This document shows, piece after piece, positions 17,927-27,619 of a stretch of DNA of 64,000 bases. Position numbers and translations under genes: made by a program. The stretch is from NCBI RefSeq assembly GCF_000600005.1, contig NZ_CP007446.1:2444894-2508893 (forward strand), written 5' to 3'. The notes under the pieces were generated by a model that saw nothing but the letters and a program-made list of their open reading frames with translations, had not been told where the DNA came from and did no database searches. The stretch is from Snodgrassella alvi wkB2 (GTDB lineage: Bacteria; Pseudomonadota; Gammaproteobacteria; Burkholderiales; Neisseriaceae). How positions within the stretch are numbered: the first letter of the stretch is position 1; each line of letters starts with the position of its first letter.

Positions 17927-19753
17927 TTATTCAAGAGACAGCTTTTGCTTCAATTGCGCTGCGCAATCTCTGGCCATCTGTTTAAACTCATCAGCTTCAG
18001 CTTTTAAAAATAGTTTATCTGTAAATTGTTCAAATTCTTCCAAATTACCTATCAGACTCCCATTGTAAACAAGTTTTATTTCTCCCTGTAAATAAACTGT
18101 AAAAATAAAGGCTTTTATTGAATGGCATTTTTTATAAACTATATTTTTTATTTTTTTTATATCCAGTTCAATTGAGCCAAACATTAAATCTTCCGGCAAT
18201 ACACTGATTTTAGTATTCCTGATAGATAACTGCCTTTTTACAAATAAATTTTTTGGTAATTGCTTAATATTAGTGTCTTGCAAGTATAAATCGCCATTTA
18301 ATTTTAAATTGTCTGGCAATTTTTTAATTGAGGAAGAACTCAGCCAGAGATCTCCTTCTACTTTTAAATCAGAAGGTAATGTTTTAACTCTGGTATTACT
18401 CAAAAACAACTCATTTTTTACAAATAAATTTTTTGGAAGCTTCTTAATCTTCGTTCTGAATAAATCTAAAGTTCCATTCACATTTAAATTATCCGGAATT
18501 TTTTTAATCTTTGTATTATGTAAGTCTAAATCACCGCCAATATGTAAATTTTTCGGTAATTTTTTTAGTTTTGAAGAACTTAAATTAAGATTACCGGCAA
18601 CTTTTAAATTCTCAGGCAATGTTTCGATTCTGGTACAGCTCAGATCAAGATATCCGCCAACAGTCAAATTATCCGGCAACTTTTTTATAGGGACATAACG
18701 TAAAGTCAGATCACCTTTTAATTCAAGATTATCCGGTAGCTGTTTTATTTCGGTATAACTCAGATATAAACTGTTTTTTACTTCTATATTGGCAGGCAGT
18801 TGTTTTATCTTGGCACCATCTAAACCCAGACTTGTGCATTGTACATTTGAATGCTTTAATAATTTTTTGACTTTAATAGCGCGCAATCCCAGATATCCGT
18901 TTACAATCAGATTATCCGGCAACTTTTTGATTTTTGTAAAACCCAAATCCAAATAATCGTTAACAGTTAAATTATCTGGTAACTTTCTAATTTTAGAGCC
19001 TCCTAAAGCAATGCCACCAGTTACTGTTAAATCTTTTGGTATTTTTTGTATTCTGGTACCGTATAAATCCAACTTACCCCCAACCTTTAAATTTCCAGGT
19101 AACTTTTTAATTCGGGTATCACTTAAATCTAAATCACCCATAATGTCAAGATTATCTGGTAATATTTTAACTTTTGTTCTGCTTAAATGGAGATCTCCGC
19201 TTACAGATAAATTTTCAGGTAATTTTTTAATTTTGGTACGGGCAATGTTCAGATCACCCTGTATATTCAGATTATCAGGTAATCTGTCAATTTTCGTATC
19301 TGACAAATTTAAAGAACCAGCTACATCGAATCTTTCCGGTATATTGCAAAAATGCGACCCCCGCAAAGCCAAATTTCCTTTTACTTTCAGATTAGCAGGT
19401 AATGATTTAACAGGTGTTTGTTCTAAATTCAAATCTCCATTTACTGTTAAATTATCTGGTAATGATGCAATTCTGGTACGTAATAAATCTATAGAGCCTT
19501 TTACATTTAAATTTTTTGGCCACGCTTTAATCTTAGTTGCGCGCGCACATAAATCACCATTTACAGTTAAATTATCCGGCAATTTTTTTATTGTTGTTAA
19601 TCGCAAATTGAGATTACCGTTAATAATAAGATTATCCGGTAAATGTTTGATTCTTACTTCAGCCAGATTAAGAGATTCCAATATTGTGATTGAATTATCC
19701 CCAATACTGTATTTAATCTGCTGTGTATTTAAATATGTGATAAATTGTTCCAT
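17927..19753 (-). CDS. Leucine-rich-like 20-residue repeat protein, paralogue 1
   Basis: 608 residues of unknown function. About 24 repeats of exactly 20 residues fill residues 35 to about 523; a typical one reads LPDNLTVNGDLDLxxTKIKK. The DNA period is exactly 60 bases without slips. This looks like a bacterial leucine-rich-type solenoid. All three paralogues contain one odd repeat where LPDNL becomes LLK and the GDL position becomes CTSL (near residue 300 here). The N-terminus (1-34) and the last 85 residues are non-repetitive; the end holds KKIKNI, a GSLIGNLEEFEQF segment and a conserved ARDC motif. There is no signal peptide or membrane span, so it is cytoplasmic or secreted by a signal-less route. 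It is the most diverged of the three. Confidence 0.8.
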   Translation of the reverse strand: MEQFITYLNTQQIKYSIGDNSITILESLNLAEVRIKHLPDNLIINGNLNLRLTTIKKLPDNLTVNGDLCARATKIKAWPKNLNVKGSIDLLRTRIASLPDNLTVNGDLNLEQTPVKSLPANLKVKGNLALRGSHFCNIPERFDVAGSLNLSDTKIDRLPDNLNIQGDLNIARTKIKKLPENLSVSGDLHLSRTKVKILPDNLDIMGDLDLSDTRIKKLPGNLKVGGKLDLYGTRIQKIPKDLTVTGGIALGGSKIRKLPDNLTVNDYLDLGFTKIKKLPDNLIVNGYLGLRAIKVKKLLKHSNVQCTSLGLDGAKIKQLPANIEVKNSLYLSYTEIKQLPDNLELKGDLTLRYVPIKKLPDNLTVGGYLDLSCTRIETLPENLKVAGNLNLSSSKLKKLPKNLHIGGDLDLHNTKIKKIPDNLNVNGTLDLFRTKIKKLPKNLFVKNELFLSNTRVKTLPSDLKVEGDLWLSSSSIKKLPDNLKLNGDLYLQDTNIKQLPKNLFVKRQLSIRNTKISVLPEDLMFGSIELDIKKIKNIVYKKCHSIKAFIFTVYLQGEIKLVYNGSLIGNLEEFEQFTDKLFLKAEADEFKQMARDCAAQLKQKLSLE

Positions 19754-19940
19754 AACTTATTTCTCTGTGTTTTTAGCTTAAGTCACTTAATACAAATCAA
19801 TTGGATGGAGTTGAATTAAAAACAGTACAAAATATGTTTATGCTATTTTTAATAAATTACTGCCGGCCAAATATATCTGAGTCACGTACTGGCAAATTCA
19901 GCATTTTTTGCAGCTGTCGGCCAGTACTTTGTACATTAAG

Positions 19941-21650
19941 TTAATTAATTCTGATTTTTTTCTGCAATTCCTCTACGCAATCTCTGGCTGCCTGTTTAAG
20001 CTTACCTGCCTGCGGGTCAAGAAATCTCTGGTTAACAAATCGCTCATATTCTTTCAGATTACCAATCAGGGATTTATTCTGAAAAATTTTATATTCACCA
20101 TTCAAATAAGCTGCAAAAATGGTTTTTCTTTTAGATGTACAATTTTTCCGGTAAGCAATATTTTTAATCTTTTTAAGATCAAGACTTAACCATTTAAGCT
20201 CAAGACTTTCCGGCAGATATCTGATTTGAGTTTTTCTCAGGTCGATGCCTTCTTCAAGTTTCAGATTTTCGGGTAATTTTTTAATTTTGGTATCATTTAA
20301 CAGCAGTTTTTTACCGACCTGCAAATTTTTGGGTAACTTTTTAATTCGGCTATAGCTTAACTCCAGGCAATCCTGAACATAAAGTGTATCCGGTAAGTGA
20401 GAAATTTTAGTTACATTCATAAATAAATTTTTTATCTGAGTAAAATTTTCAGGTAGTTTTTTTACCTTAGTGCGAGTTAAATTTAACCCATTAACTACAT
20501 TAAAATGGTTGGGAATTTTTTTAATTTTGGTACCCCACACGTCTAACTCACCTCTCACAGAAAGACTTTTAGGTAATTTTTTAATCAATGTATAATCAAC
20601 AGATAATTGACCACCAACACGCAGATTTTCAGGCAATTTTTTAATTGTCGCCTCAGACAAACTGAGATTTCCGTTTATACGCATATTATCCGGTAATTTT
20701 TTGATTTCGCAGTTATTCAGATACAGATTAGATTTTATTTTTAAATTCTCTGGTATTTTCTTAATTTTATTATTACTCAGATCCAGACTAGAGCAAGTAC
20801 CTTTAAAATTTTTAAGTAATTTATTGATTTTAGTTGATTTTAATATCAAACAGCCTTTTACTTTTAAATTTTTTGGCAATTTTTTGATTTTTGTTTTTGC
20901 TAAATCCAGATCGCCGTTAACTTTAAGATTATTTGGTAATTTTTTAATTTCTGAATACCATAGTTTCAAATTATCTTTTACCTGAATATCCTTTGGTAAT
21001 TTCCTAATTTTTAGATAACTTAGATTTAAACTACCATCCACTCTCAGGTTTTCAGGTAACTTGGTAATATGAGTACTATTTACATTAAGATCGCCGGTTA
21101 TATGCAAATTAGCGGGCAAGGTATTGATAGCGCAACTTCCCAAATTAAGACTACCTTTTATACTAAACCTTTCCGGTAATCTGGTAATTCTGGTTGAAGA
21201 GACATCTAAATCCCCGGCAACAGTCAAATTTTCTGGCAACTTCACTATATAAGTATTCTGTAAATATAAATTGCCGTCTATCATTAAATTGTCTGGTAGC
21301 GACTGAATATAACTAAAGGATAAATCCAGCCCACCGCCTATAATGAGCTTTTCCGGTAATGTAATTATTTTGGTATAAGAGGCATTCAGTTGTCCATGAA
21401 CCACCAGATTGTCCGGTAATATACTAATTTCTGTACCGGATAGATTCAGATCCCCATAGACAATCAGATTATCCGGTAAATTTCTGATTTTTGTTTCAGA
21501 AATATCCAGATTGCCTTTAATAATTAAATTATCCGGCAGTGATTTAAGTGGATTTTGATAAAAGCACAGATTATCCAGTACCCGAATAATGTCATTTTCA
21601 ACTGTATATTTAATATTTTTTTGGTTTAATATTTCGATAAATTTTTTCAT
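19941..21650 (-). CDS. Leucine-rich-like 20-residue repeat protein, paralogue 2
   Basis: 569 residues, built as its neighbours: N-terminal cap (MKKFIEILNQKNIKYTVEND), about 22 repeats of 20 residues at 36-487, and an 82-residue C-terminal cap beginning LSLDLKKIKNIAYRKN. The irregular repeat with TCSSLDL is near residue 285. The C-terminal cap is nearly identical to paralogue 3 but clearly different from paralogue 1. The start codon is preceded by CATACTAAATCA, with no Shine-Dalgarno motif, and the same leader occurs before paralogue 3. Ligand and function are unknown. Solenoids of this kind usually bind proteins, so an effector, decoy or adhesin-type role is possible but unproven. Confidence 0.8.
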   Translation of the reverse strand: MKKFIEILNQKNIKYTVENDIIRVLDNLCFYQNPLKSLPDNLIIKGNLDISETKIRNLPDNLIVYGDLNLSGTEISILPDNLVVHGQLNASYTKIITLPEKLIIGGGLDLSFSYIQSLPDNLMIDGNLYLQNTYIVKLPENLTVAGDLDVSSTRITRLPERFSIKGSLNLGSCAINTLPANLHITGDLNVNSTHITKLPENLRVDGSLNLSYLKIRKLPKDIQVKDNLKLWYSEIKKLPNNLKVNGDLDLAKTKIKKLPKNLKVKGCLILKSTKINKLLKNFKGTCSSLDLSNNKIKKIPENLKIKSNLYLNNCEIKKLPDNMRINGNLSLSEATIKKLPENLRVGGQLSVDYTLIKKLPKSLSVRGELDVWGTKIKKIPNHFNVVNGLNLTRTKVKKLPENFTQIKNLFMNVTKISHLPDTLYVQDCLELSYSRIKKLPKNLQVGKKLLLNDTKIKKLPENLKLEEGIDLRKTQIRYLPESLELKWLSLDLKKIKNIAYRKNCTSKRKTIFAAYLNGEYKIFQNKSLIGNLKEYERFVNQRFLDPQAGKLKQAARDCVEELQKKIRIN

Positions 21651-21851
21651 TGATTTAGTATGTAAGCATACGGGTAAAAATTAAGGTAAATAACTGCGCT
21701 GCATACATTTCCAGAAGGCTGGTATTAATATCATGCAGTTTCAGTATATATTTTCGATATAAATATCTATTTATAATTAAAAAATTACAAAGATTAATAA
21801 GTACTTTGACTTTATCCGGTCTGGTTTTATTGTCACCCAGTATTCAATATA

Positions 21852-23633
21852 TTAAGTTTTATGAGTACTGAGTTTTCTCTGCAATTGCTCTACGCAATCC
21901 TTGGCTGCCTGTTTAAGCTTACTTGCCTGCGGATCAATAAATCTCTGGTTAACAAATTGCTCATACTCTTGCAGGGTACCAACCAGGTATTCATTCTGAA
22001 AAATTTTATATTCGCCATTCAAATAAGCTGCAAAAATGGTTTTTCTTTTAGCTGTACAATTTTTCCGGTAAGCAATATTTTTAATCTTTTTAAGATCAAG
22101 GCTTAACCATTTGAGCTCCAGATTTTCCGGCAAATATCTGATTGAAGTTTTTTTCAGGTTTATACCATGATCAAGTTTCAGGTTATTCGGTAGCTTTTTA
22201 ATCCGGGTATTACTTAACAGCAATGTATTACCAACCTGTAATTTTTTAGGTAATTTTTTAATTCGGCTATTTCTCAGATCCAGATAATCCTCAACATTGA
22301 GCTTATCTGGCAAACGGTTAATTTTAGTTTCCTCTATTGCCAGTTTTTTTATCTCGGTAAGATTCTGAGGTAATTTTTTTACTTTAGTCGAAGTTAAATC
22401 CAGCCCATTGACTACATTAACATGACTGGGAATTTTTTTAACTCGGCAACCCCATAAATACAGCTCACCTCCTACTGAAAGTTTTTTAGGTAGTTTTTTA
22501 ATCGGTGCCAGCAAAAGAGATAAATCGCCACCAACATGCAGATTTTCGGGCAATTTTTTAATTTTTGCGTCATTCAGATTCAGATTTCCATTTATATTCA
22601 TTTTTTTGGGGAATTTTTTGATTTTACAATCATTCAAATACAGATTGGATTGGATTTTTAAATTCTCTGGTATTTTCTTGATTTTATTACAGCACAAATC
22701 CAGACTAGTGCATGTTGCCCTAAAATTTTTAAGTAATTGATTGATTATTGTTTTGCGTCCTCCCAATGCTAAACAACCATTTACAACTAAATTATCCGGT
22801 AACTTTTTAATTTTTGTTCCTGACAAACCCAGATTACCGTTCACCGTCAGATTATCCGGTAATTTTCTGATTTCTGTAAAACTTAAGTCCAGATTAGCTT
22901 TAACCTGAATATCCTTTGGTAATTTCTTAATTTTGGAAGATCCCAGAATCAGACTACCATCTACTTTCAGATTTTCAGGTAACTTTGTGATAGGGGTATA
23001 ACCCAAATCAAGATCGCCCGTTATATGCAGATTAGCAGGCAGAGTATTGATACCGCTTTTTTCCAGACAAAGACTGCCTTTTATCGTAAATTTTTCCGGT
23101 AATCGGGTTATTCTGGTTGAAGAGGCATCCAGATCCCCGGTAATAACTAAATTTTCCGGTAATTCTAGTATACAACTATTCTGTAAATATAAATTACCGT
23201 TTATTGTCAGATTTTCTGGAAGCAACTGAATATTGCTAGAGGATAAATTCAGCGCACCACCAACAATTAGCGTTTCCGGTAAAACTTGTATTGCGGTACG
23301 AGAGGCAATAAGTTTGCCCTGAACCACCAAATTTTCCGGTAACACTCTGATTTGTGTACCGGATATATTCAGATCCCCGCGAAAAATTATATTTTCCGGC
23401 AGTTTACTGATTTTAGTATGGGAGATATCCAAATTACCGCAGACAATCAGGTTATCCGGTAACTGGCTGATTTTTGTTTGGGAGATATCCAGATCACCTT
23501 CAATAATTAAATTATCCGGCAGTGATTTAAGTGGATTTTGATAAAAGCACAGATTATCCGCTATGCGGATAATCTCATTTTCAACTGTATAGTTAATATC
23601 TTTTTGGTTTAATATTTCGATAAAATTTTTCAT
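21852..23633 (-). CDS. Leucine-rich-like 20-residue repeat protein, paralogue 3
   Basis: 593 residues. Same plan as paralogue 2, with one or two extra repeats: cap 1-35, about 23 repeats to residue 509, C-terminal cap 510-593 ending in a basic STHKT tail. The repeat positions Leu, Pro, Asn-Leu, Gly-x-Leu and Thr-x-Ile-x-x-Leu recur at a strict 20-residue step. The irregular TCTSLDL repeat is near residue 307. Residues in the loop positions vary between repeats while the frame positions stay fixed, as expected of a binding solenoid. The first gene of the array in the direction of transcription, it has 200 bases before paralogue 2 and no visible terminator between them, so the three may form one transcript. 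Confidence 0.8.
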   Translation of the reverse strand: MKNFIEILNQKDINYTVENEIIRIADNLCFYQNPLKSLPDNLIIEGDLDISQTKISQLPDNLIVCGNLDISHTKISKLPENIIFRGDLNISGTQIRVLPENLVVQGKLIASRTAIQVLPETLIVGGALNLSSSNIQLLPENLTINGNLYLQNSCILELPENLVITGDLDASSTRITRLPEKFTIKGSLCLEKSGINTLPANLHITGDLDLGYTPITKLPENLKVDGSLILGSSKIKKLPKDIQVKANLDLSFTEIRKLPDNLTVNGNLGLSGTKIKKLPDNLVVNGCLALGGRKTIINQLLKNFRATCTSLDLCCNKIKKIPENLKIQSNLYLNDCKIKKFPKKMNINGNLNLNDAKIKKLPENLHVGGDLSLLLAPIKKLPKKLSVGGELYLWGCRVKKIPSHVNVVNGLDLTSTKVKKLPQNLTEIKKLAIEETKINRLPDKLNVEDYLDLRNSRIKKLPKKLQVGNTLLLSNTRIKKLPNNLKLDHGINLKKTSIRYLPENLELKWLSLDLKKIKNIAYRKNCTAKRKTIFAAYLNGEYKIFQNEYLVGTLQEYEQFVNQRFIDPQASKLKQAAKDCVEQLQRKLSTHKT

Positions 23634-24050
23634 TGATTTAGTATGTTAATCATACTGGTAAGGTTATCGACCATAACTTAGCCGCAAATATTCAGATTCA
23701 ATCTACTTAGAGCAGCATTAACTGATAAATAATTGAAATTAACATTACATACAGTTTCAGTATACATTGTTTTAATGATTTTTTCAGCACATATGTTTTT
23801 TAATAAAAATTAATAAAACGAATACAAATATTCTGACCGGAACCAGAGCTGTTTTTGTGGTTAAAATAAAAGTAATAAAAAATTAAATAAGACTATATTA
23901 TAAAATTAATTAATCATCTCCAGTAGGGTAAGTAATTTACTAATATATTAATTTATCAGCCCAATCAAACTGTAACCTGAATCGTAATATTCATTAAATT
24001 TTGATGAAATACCCATATATTTACTTTATTTGTATTAATATGCAGCTATA
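23634..24050. other. A+T-rich intergenic region without a gene
   Basis: About 417 bases between the repeat-protein array and the lipoprotein gene, with frequent stops in all frames. It should contain the promoter of the array, but no convincing -35/-10 pair stands out. Confidence 0.45.
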
Positions 24051-25529
24051 TTAGCGTTGTTTCGAGTTTTCTTTATTGATGATTTTTTTGTATTGCTCAA
24101 ATTCTTGCATTAAATCTTCTTTTGGCATTGTCATCAATCTTTTCATATGATCTATTTCCTTCATACATGCTTGTGCTAAGTCTTGATTTTCAAGTATGAG
24201 TTGATCACGAAATTCTTTATCCGAATTTTTATAAAATACAGGAATTTGTCTCAAGCTATAGTCAAAGGATTCTTTTTTTCGCTGCTTTGTTTTTTCAAAG
24301 AAGTTCAAATTTTCTTGTGATATATAAGTTTTATTAGAAAATATTGTAAACTTTTTATTATTTGATTCAGACCTTTTATATGAGTGTAAAATATATCTTC
24401 TAGGTTGATTATCTTTTTCAAAAACTATTCGATAATCAAATTCACAACCTTTTTTATCCACATGAGAACCATATTTTTGGTCAATATATACCATATCCCC
24501 TTTTTGCTTAACCCATTTTCCACGTCGTCCGTCGTAATAACCCTTTTTTGAATACTTTGAAAGTTGTCCCTTAAGTTGTAAAACTTCAAATGTTTTGCCT
24601 TTAACATAAGAACCATATATATCTTCAGCATCAGACCAACTTAATTTTGAGTCAGGAATAACTATATGTTCATATTTTTGCCCATCCATGGAGATAGTCA
24701 TTTCATCAAATAAATCACCTTTTTCTTCATTACTTAATACTTTCTTTTTAATTGGTTTATCATTTGAAAACCAAACACTGGTATTTAAGACAATATTTCT
24801 GGCTAAATAGTCTTTTTTAGTTAACTGTGTTCTATCATAATCATAAGTAAAGTCAAAAAACTTATCGGTTAATATATCAAGATTTAATGGTTCCACGTTC
24901 ATAAATCTATTTACAGAACCTTTCAATTTATTGATATCGATTTGATTTTTAAAAATCGGTAAATAATAATCTGATCCGTTTCGAAAATAATAAGGTTTAG
25001 GATTTTTGGAAAATTGAAAATCTGGATAATAAAGATAAATACCTTCAAGAACATACTTTTGCTTGTTATTTTTAGTAGGTTTAGGAATATCAAAGTTTAT
25101 AATTTGATTATCTTTATCAACTTTTAAATTTGTCGCAAATGCATATTGATTTATTTTGTTATACACAATCTCTATATCATCAATTCCCAAAATATCCCTT
25201 AATGATAAAAATGGTGATGGACTATTTTTTGTCGTTTTTTTGATGATGGAGCCTGTTTTATCAGTTATAGGCTCATAATTTGCTATTATTTTAATATTCT
25301 TTTTCGGAAATTTTTGTTTAATATCTTCATTTTCTGCATGAGTTAAATAAGGATTATAAAAATCATCAATTTGTAAACTGACATGTAAAGATTCCTTGGC
25401 GTCAGAACTATTTATTAACTGGTTCTCAGCTATACTTACACTTTTGTAGTGTTTAGCACAAGAACTTAGTAAAAAAGCCAGCAGCAACGAGGTTATTAAA
25501 AATATTATTTTTTTTATATACATCTGCAT
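24051..25529 (-). CDS. Large predicted lipoprotein of unknown function
   Basis: About 492 residues from the chosen start. The N-terminus has Lys-Lys, a hydrophobic stretch and a lipobox FLLSSC, so the cysteine near residue 24 should be lipidated. The rest is hydrophilic, rich in Lys, Asp, Tyr and Asn. Visible segments include YKSVSIAEN, a region with GSYVKGKTFEVLQLKGQLSK, and a charged GYYDGRRGKWVKQKGDMVYI stretch that could be a small beta-rich domain. The C-terminus is helical and charged. I do not recognise a family. The start at 25529 has GGGG nine bases upstream; a Met five codons earlier lacks a ribosome site. It stands alone at the edge of the A+T-rich block. Confidence 0.72.
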   Translation of the reverse strand: MQMYIKKIIFLITSLLLAFLLSSCAKHYKSVSIAENQLINSSDAKESLHVSLQIDDFYNPYLTHAENEDIKQKFPKKNIKIIANYEPITDKTGSIIKKTTKNSPSPFLSLRDILGIDDIEIVYNKINQYAFATNLKVDKDNQIINFDIPKPTKNNKQKYVLEGIYLYYPDFQFSKNPKPYYFRNGSDYYLPIFKNQIDINKLKGSVNRFMNVEPLNLDILTDKFFDFTYDYDRTQLTKKDYLARNIVLNTSVWFSNDKPIKKKVLSNEEKGDLFDEMTISMDGQKYEHIVIPDSKLSWSDAEDIYGSYVKGKTFEVLQLKGQLSKYSKKGYYDGRRGKWVKQKGDMVYIDQKYGSHVDKKGCEFDYRIVFEKDNQPRRYILHSYKRSESNNKKFTIFSNKTYISQENLNFFEKTKQRKKESFDYSLRQIPVFYKNSDKEFRDQLILENQDLAQACMKEIDHMKRLMTMPKEDLMQEFEQYKKIINKENSKQR

Positions 25530-25544
25530 AATTAAATACCCCAT

Positions 25545-26528
25545 ATTATTAAGTAGATAACTAAATACAAAATGCTAATCTAATAATCACATGCTGAAAT
25601 ATTTGGTATTCACAATATTTGCATACTATACTGTTAAATTAGTTTAAATACAACATTGATATAAAAATCGGTTAAATAATATAGACCGATCCTGCTATTT
25701 ACAAATTGCTTAATTTATCCGAAGTGTATAAATGGTGCCGAATCTGGTTTAAAGCTATCTTTAAATTCATCTAATACAACAGACGCAGGCGGGCTATAAT
25801 CGCCTTGTACCACAATTTCTGTATATCTTTAAAAGCACTAGTGTTGATTTCGCAAGCTGTAATCTAAAAAACTGATTCTGCAGATTTAAATTGAGACAGA
25901 CATTTTGCCGGTCTTTAAATAAAGGCTGTTTACAATCATAGTTATTTTCACTTTGTGTATCTTTTTCAGAATAATGATGAGTATTAAGAGTTAACCGATA
26001 GAAAAATGACTTATCCTTAACTTGCTTATTAACAGCCGCAATATCATGCACAAATATTAATGTCTCAATCTTCCGATTATGAAGAACATTGTTAAAATCA
26101 AAAAAGTTATTTTAGTTTTTAAAATGTATATTATTAAATAATAAATATAAACTTTCAATTTATTAATTAGTTATATATTTATCAGTAGCCGGTTTTCAGA
26201 AAATATTCAATCTGGTTTTATTTGCCGCTGTATTTCAAGTCATATTTCTATCAGATTTCTGTTTTATCACTCCTGTCCAGTTCAGTTATTGCCGTTTGAA
26301 CAGAAATAACTTTTGTCAGAGGTACCGGATATTTTTTGTTGTGTCACCTCATCTGTGCAGCTCAGTACTTTACTGTTGTAAAGATACAGCAGATGCCGGT
26401 TTTTTTAGTGTATCTTCTAACCCGCGTCAACTTAACTATGATTATAAACAAGATATACTTATGGATTTCTGGTTGTTTACATACCGGTTATTTGTTGTAT
26501 TTCGATGAAAAATTATTACGGATAATTT
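25545..26528. other. A+T-rich region of about 1 kb without a convincing gene
   Basis: The longest gene-poor stretch in the window. Frames of 85 codons at 25794-26051 (minus) and 70-85 codons at 26296-26593 (plus) have no ribosome site, no recognisable motif and unusual residue content, and are probably accidental. The region may hold decayed sequence at the edge of the accessory block. galE transcription must start in its right end. Confidence 0.45.
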
Positions 26529-27563
26529 ATGGCTATTCTGGTAACAGGTGGTGCCGGCTTTATTGGCTCTCACACGACTGTACAATTACTTAATGCCGGC
26601 TACAATGTGATTATTATTGATAATCTGTGTAATGCATCGCCAGTGGTACTCAAGCGTTTAAAACAGATTACCGGTAAAGAGGTAACTTTTTATCAGGGCG
26701 ATATTCGCGACCGTACGCTGCTGCAACAGGTATTTAAACAGCACAGTATTGAACATGTGCTGCATTTTGCCGGCTTAAAAGCAGTCGGTGAAAGTGTACG
26801 GGAGCCGCTGAAATATTATGATAATAATGTCAGTGGCAGCCTGATTCTGGTTGAAGAAATGGCCAAAGCAGGTATTTTCAATCTGGTTTTCAGTTCCTCA
26901 GCTACAGTTTACGGTACACCGGCTTCGGTTCCGATTGATGAAAACGCGGCTACCGGCGGAACCACCAATCCGTACGGAACATCCAAATATATGGTAGAGC
27001 GGATGTTAACGGATATACAGGCAGCAGATGGGCGCTGGAGTATGACATTACTGCGTTATTTCAATCCGGTGGGCGCGCATGAATCCGGATTGATTGGTGA
27101 AGATCCGAATGGCATTCCGAATAATTTATTACCGTATATCTGTCAGGTAGCTGTTGGTAAACTGGCACAGCTATCGGTATTTGGTAACGATTATCCTACT
27201 GCCGATGGTACCGGTGTCCGTGATTATATCCATGTAATGGATCTGGCCGACGGCCACTTAAGTGCCATGCGCGTTACAAATAATCAGCCCGGTGTACATA
27301 TTTATAATCTGGGTACAGGGCGGGGTTATTCAGTACTGGAAATCATACATGCCTTTGAACAGGCCAGCGGCAAAAAAATTCCTTATCAGATTGTCCCGCG
27401 CCGGGCAGGAGATATTGCTGTGTGCTATGCCAATCCTGAACGCGCAGCCGAACAACTGGGCTGGACAGCTCAGCGCAGTCTGACCAGTATGATGACCGAT
27501 GCATGGCACTGGCAACAGCTCAATCCGCAGGGCTACAACAGCCAAATGAAAGCTGATTACTGA
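26529..27563 (+). CDS. galE: UDP-glucose 4-epimerase
   Basis: 344 residues, full length. The N-terminal NAD-binding motif [10 protein letters not shown] is at 6-15. [11 protein letters not shown] follows near 82-92, the catalytic SSSATVYG near 122-129, and the YGTSK tetrad (catalytic Tyr and Lys) near 149-153. [15 protein letters not shown] and [13 protein letters not shown] are typical GalE features of the sugar-binding half. The enzyme interconverts UDP-glucose and UDP-galactose in the cytoplasm and supplies galactose for surface glycans, which would include the polysaccharide made by the 5.7-11.2 kb cluster. It is a lone gene with a very strong terminator behind it. Confidence 0.95.
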   Translation: MAILVTGGAGFIGSHTTVQLLNAGYNVIIIDNLCNASPVVLKRLKQITGKEVTFYQGDIRDRTLLQQVFKQHSIEHVLHFAGLKAVGESVREPLKYYDNNVSGSLILVEEMAKAGIFNLVFSSSATVYGTPASVPIDENAATGGTTNPYGTSKYMVERMLTDIQAADGRWSMTLLRYFNPVGAHESGLIGEDPNGIPNNLLPYICQVAVGKLAQLSVFGNDYPTADGTGVRDYIHVMDLADGHLSAMRVTNNQPGVHIYNLGTGRGYSVLEIIHAFEQASGKKIPYQIVPRRAGDIAVCYANPERAAEQLGWTAQRSLTSMMTDAWHWQQLNPQGYNSQMKADY

Positions 27564-27578
27564 ATATCAGCTTATTAT

Positions 27579-27619
27579 AAACACTTAACCCACTGATGTT
27601 TCAGTGGGTTAAGTGTTTT
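27579..27619 (+). terminator. Strong hairpin terminator after galE
   Basis: A perfect 18-pair stem, AAACACTTAACCCACTGA against its complement, around a TGTT loop, starting 15 bases after the galE stop. The stem ends in TTTT, with a further T-run seven bases on. The flanking A-run would also allow function from the other strand. Confidence 0.92.

Noticed and set aside
19011..19781. 256-codon plus-strand frame
   Set aside because: Antisense to the 60-base repeats of paralogue 1: the regular repeat keeps the opposite strand free of stops. The same holds for 18273-18698 and 20701-20985.
17927..23633. CRISPR-like or phage tail-fibre origin of the 60-base repeats
   Set aside because: The repeats are in a coding frame with fixed hydrophobic positions and without spacers, and no phage genes lie nearby.
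25794..26051. 85-codon minus-strand frame
   Set aside because: No ribosome site or motif; considered as a transposase remnant but nothing supports that.
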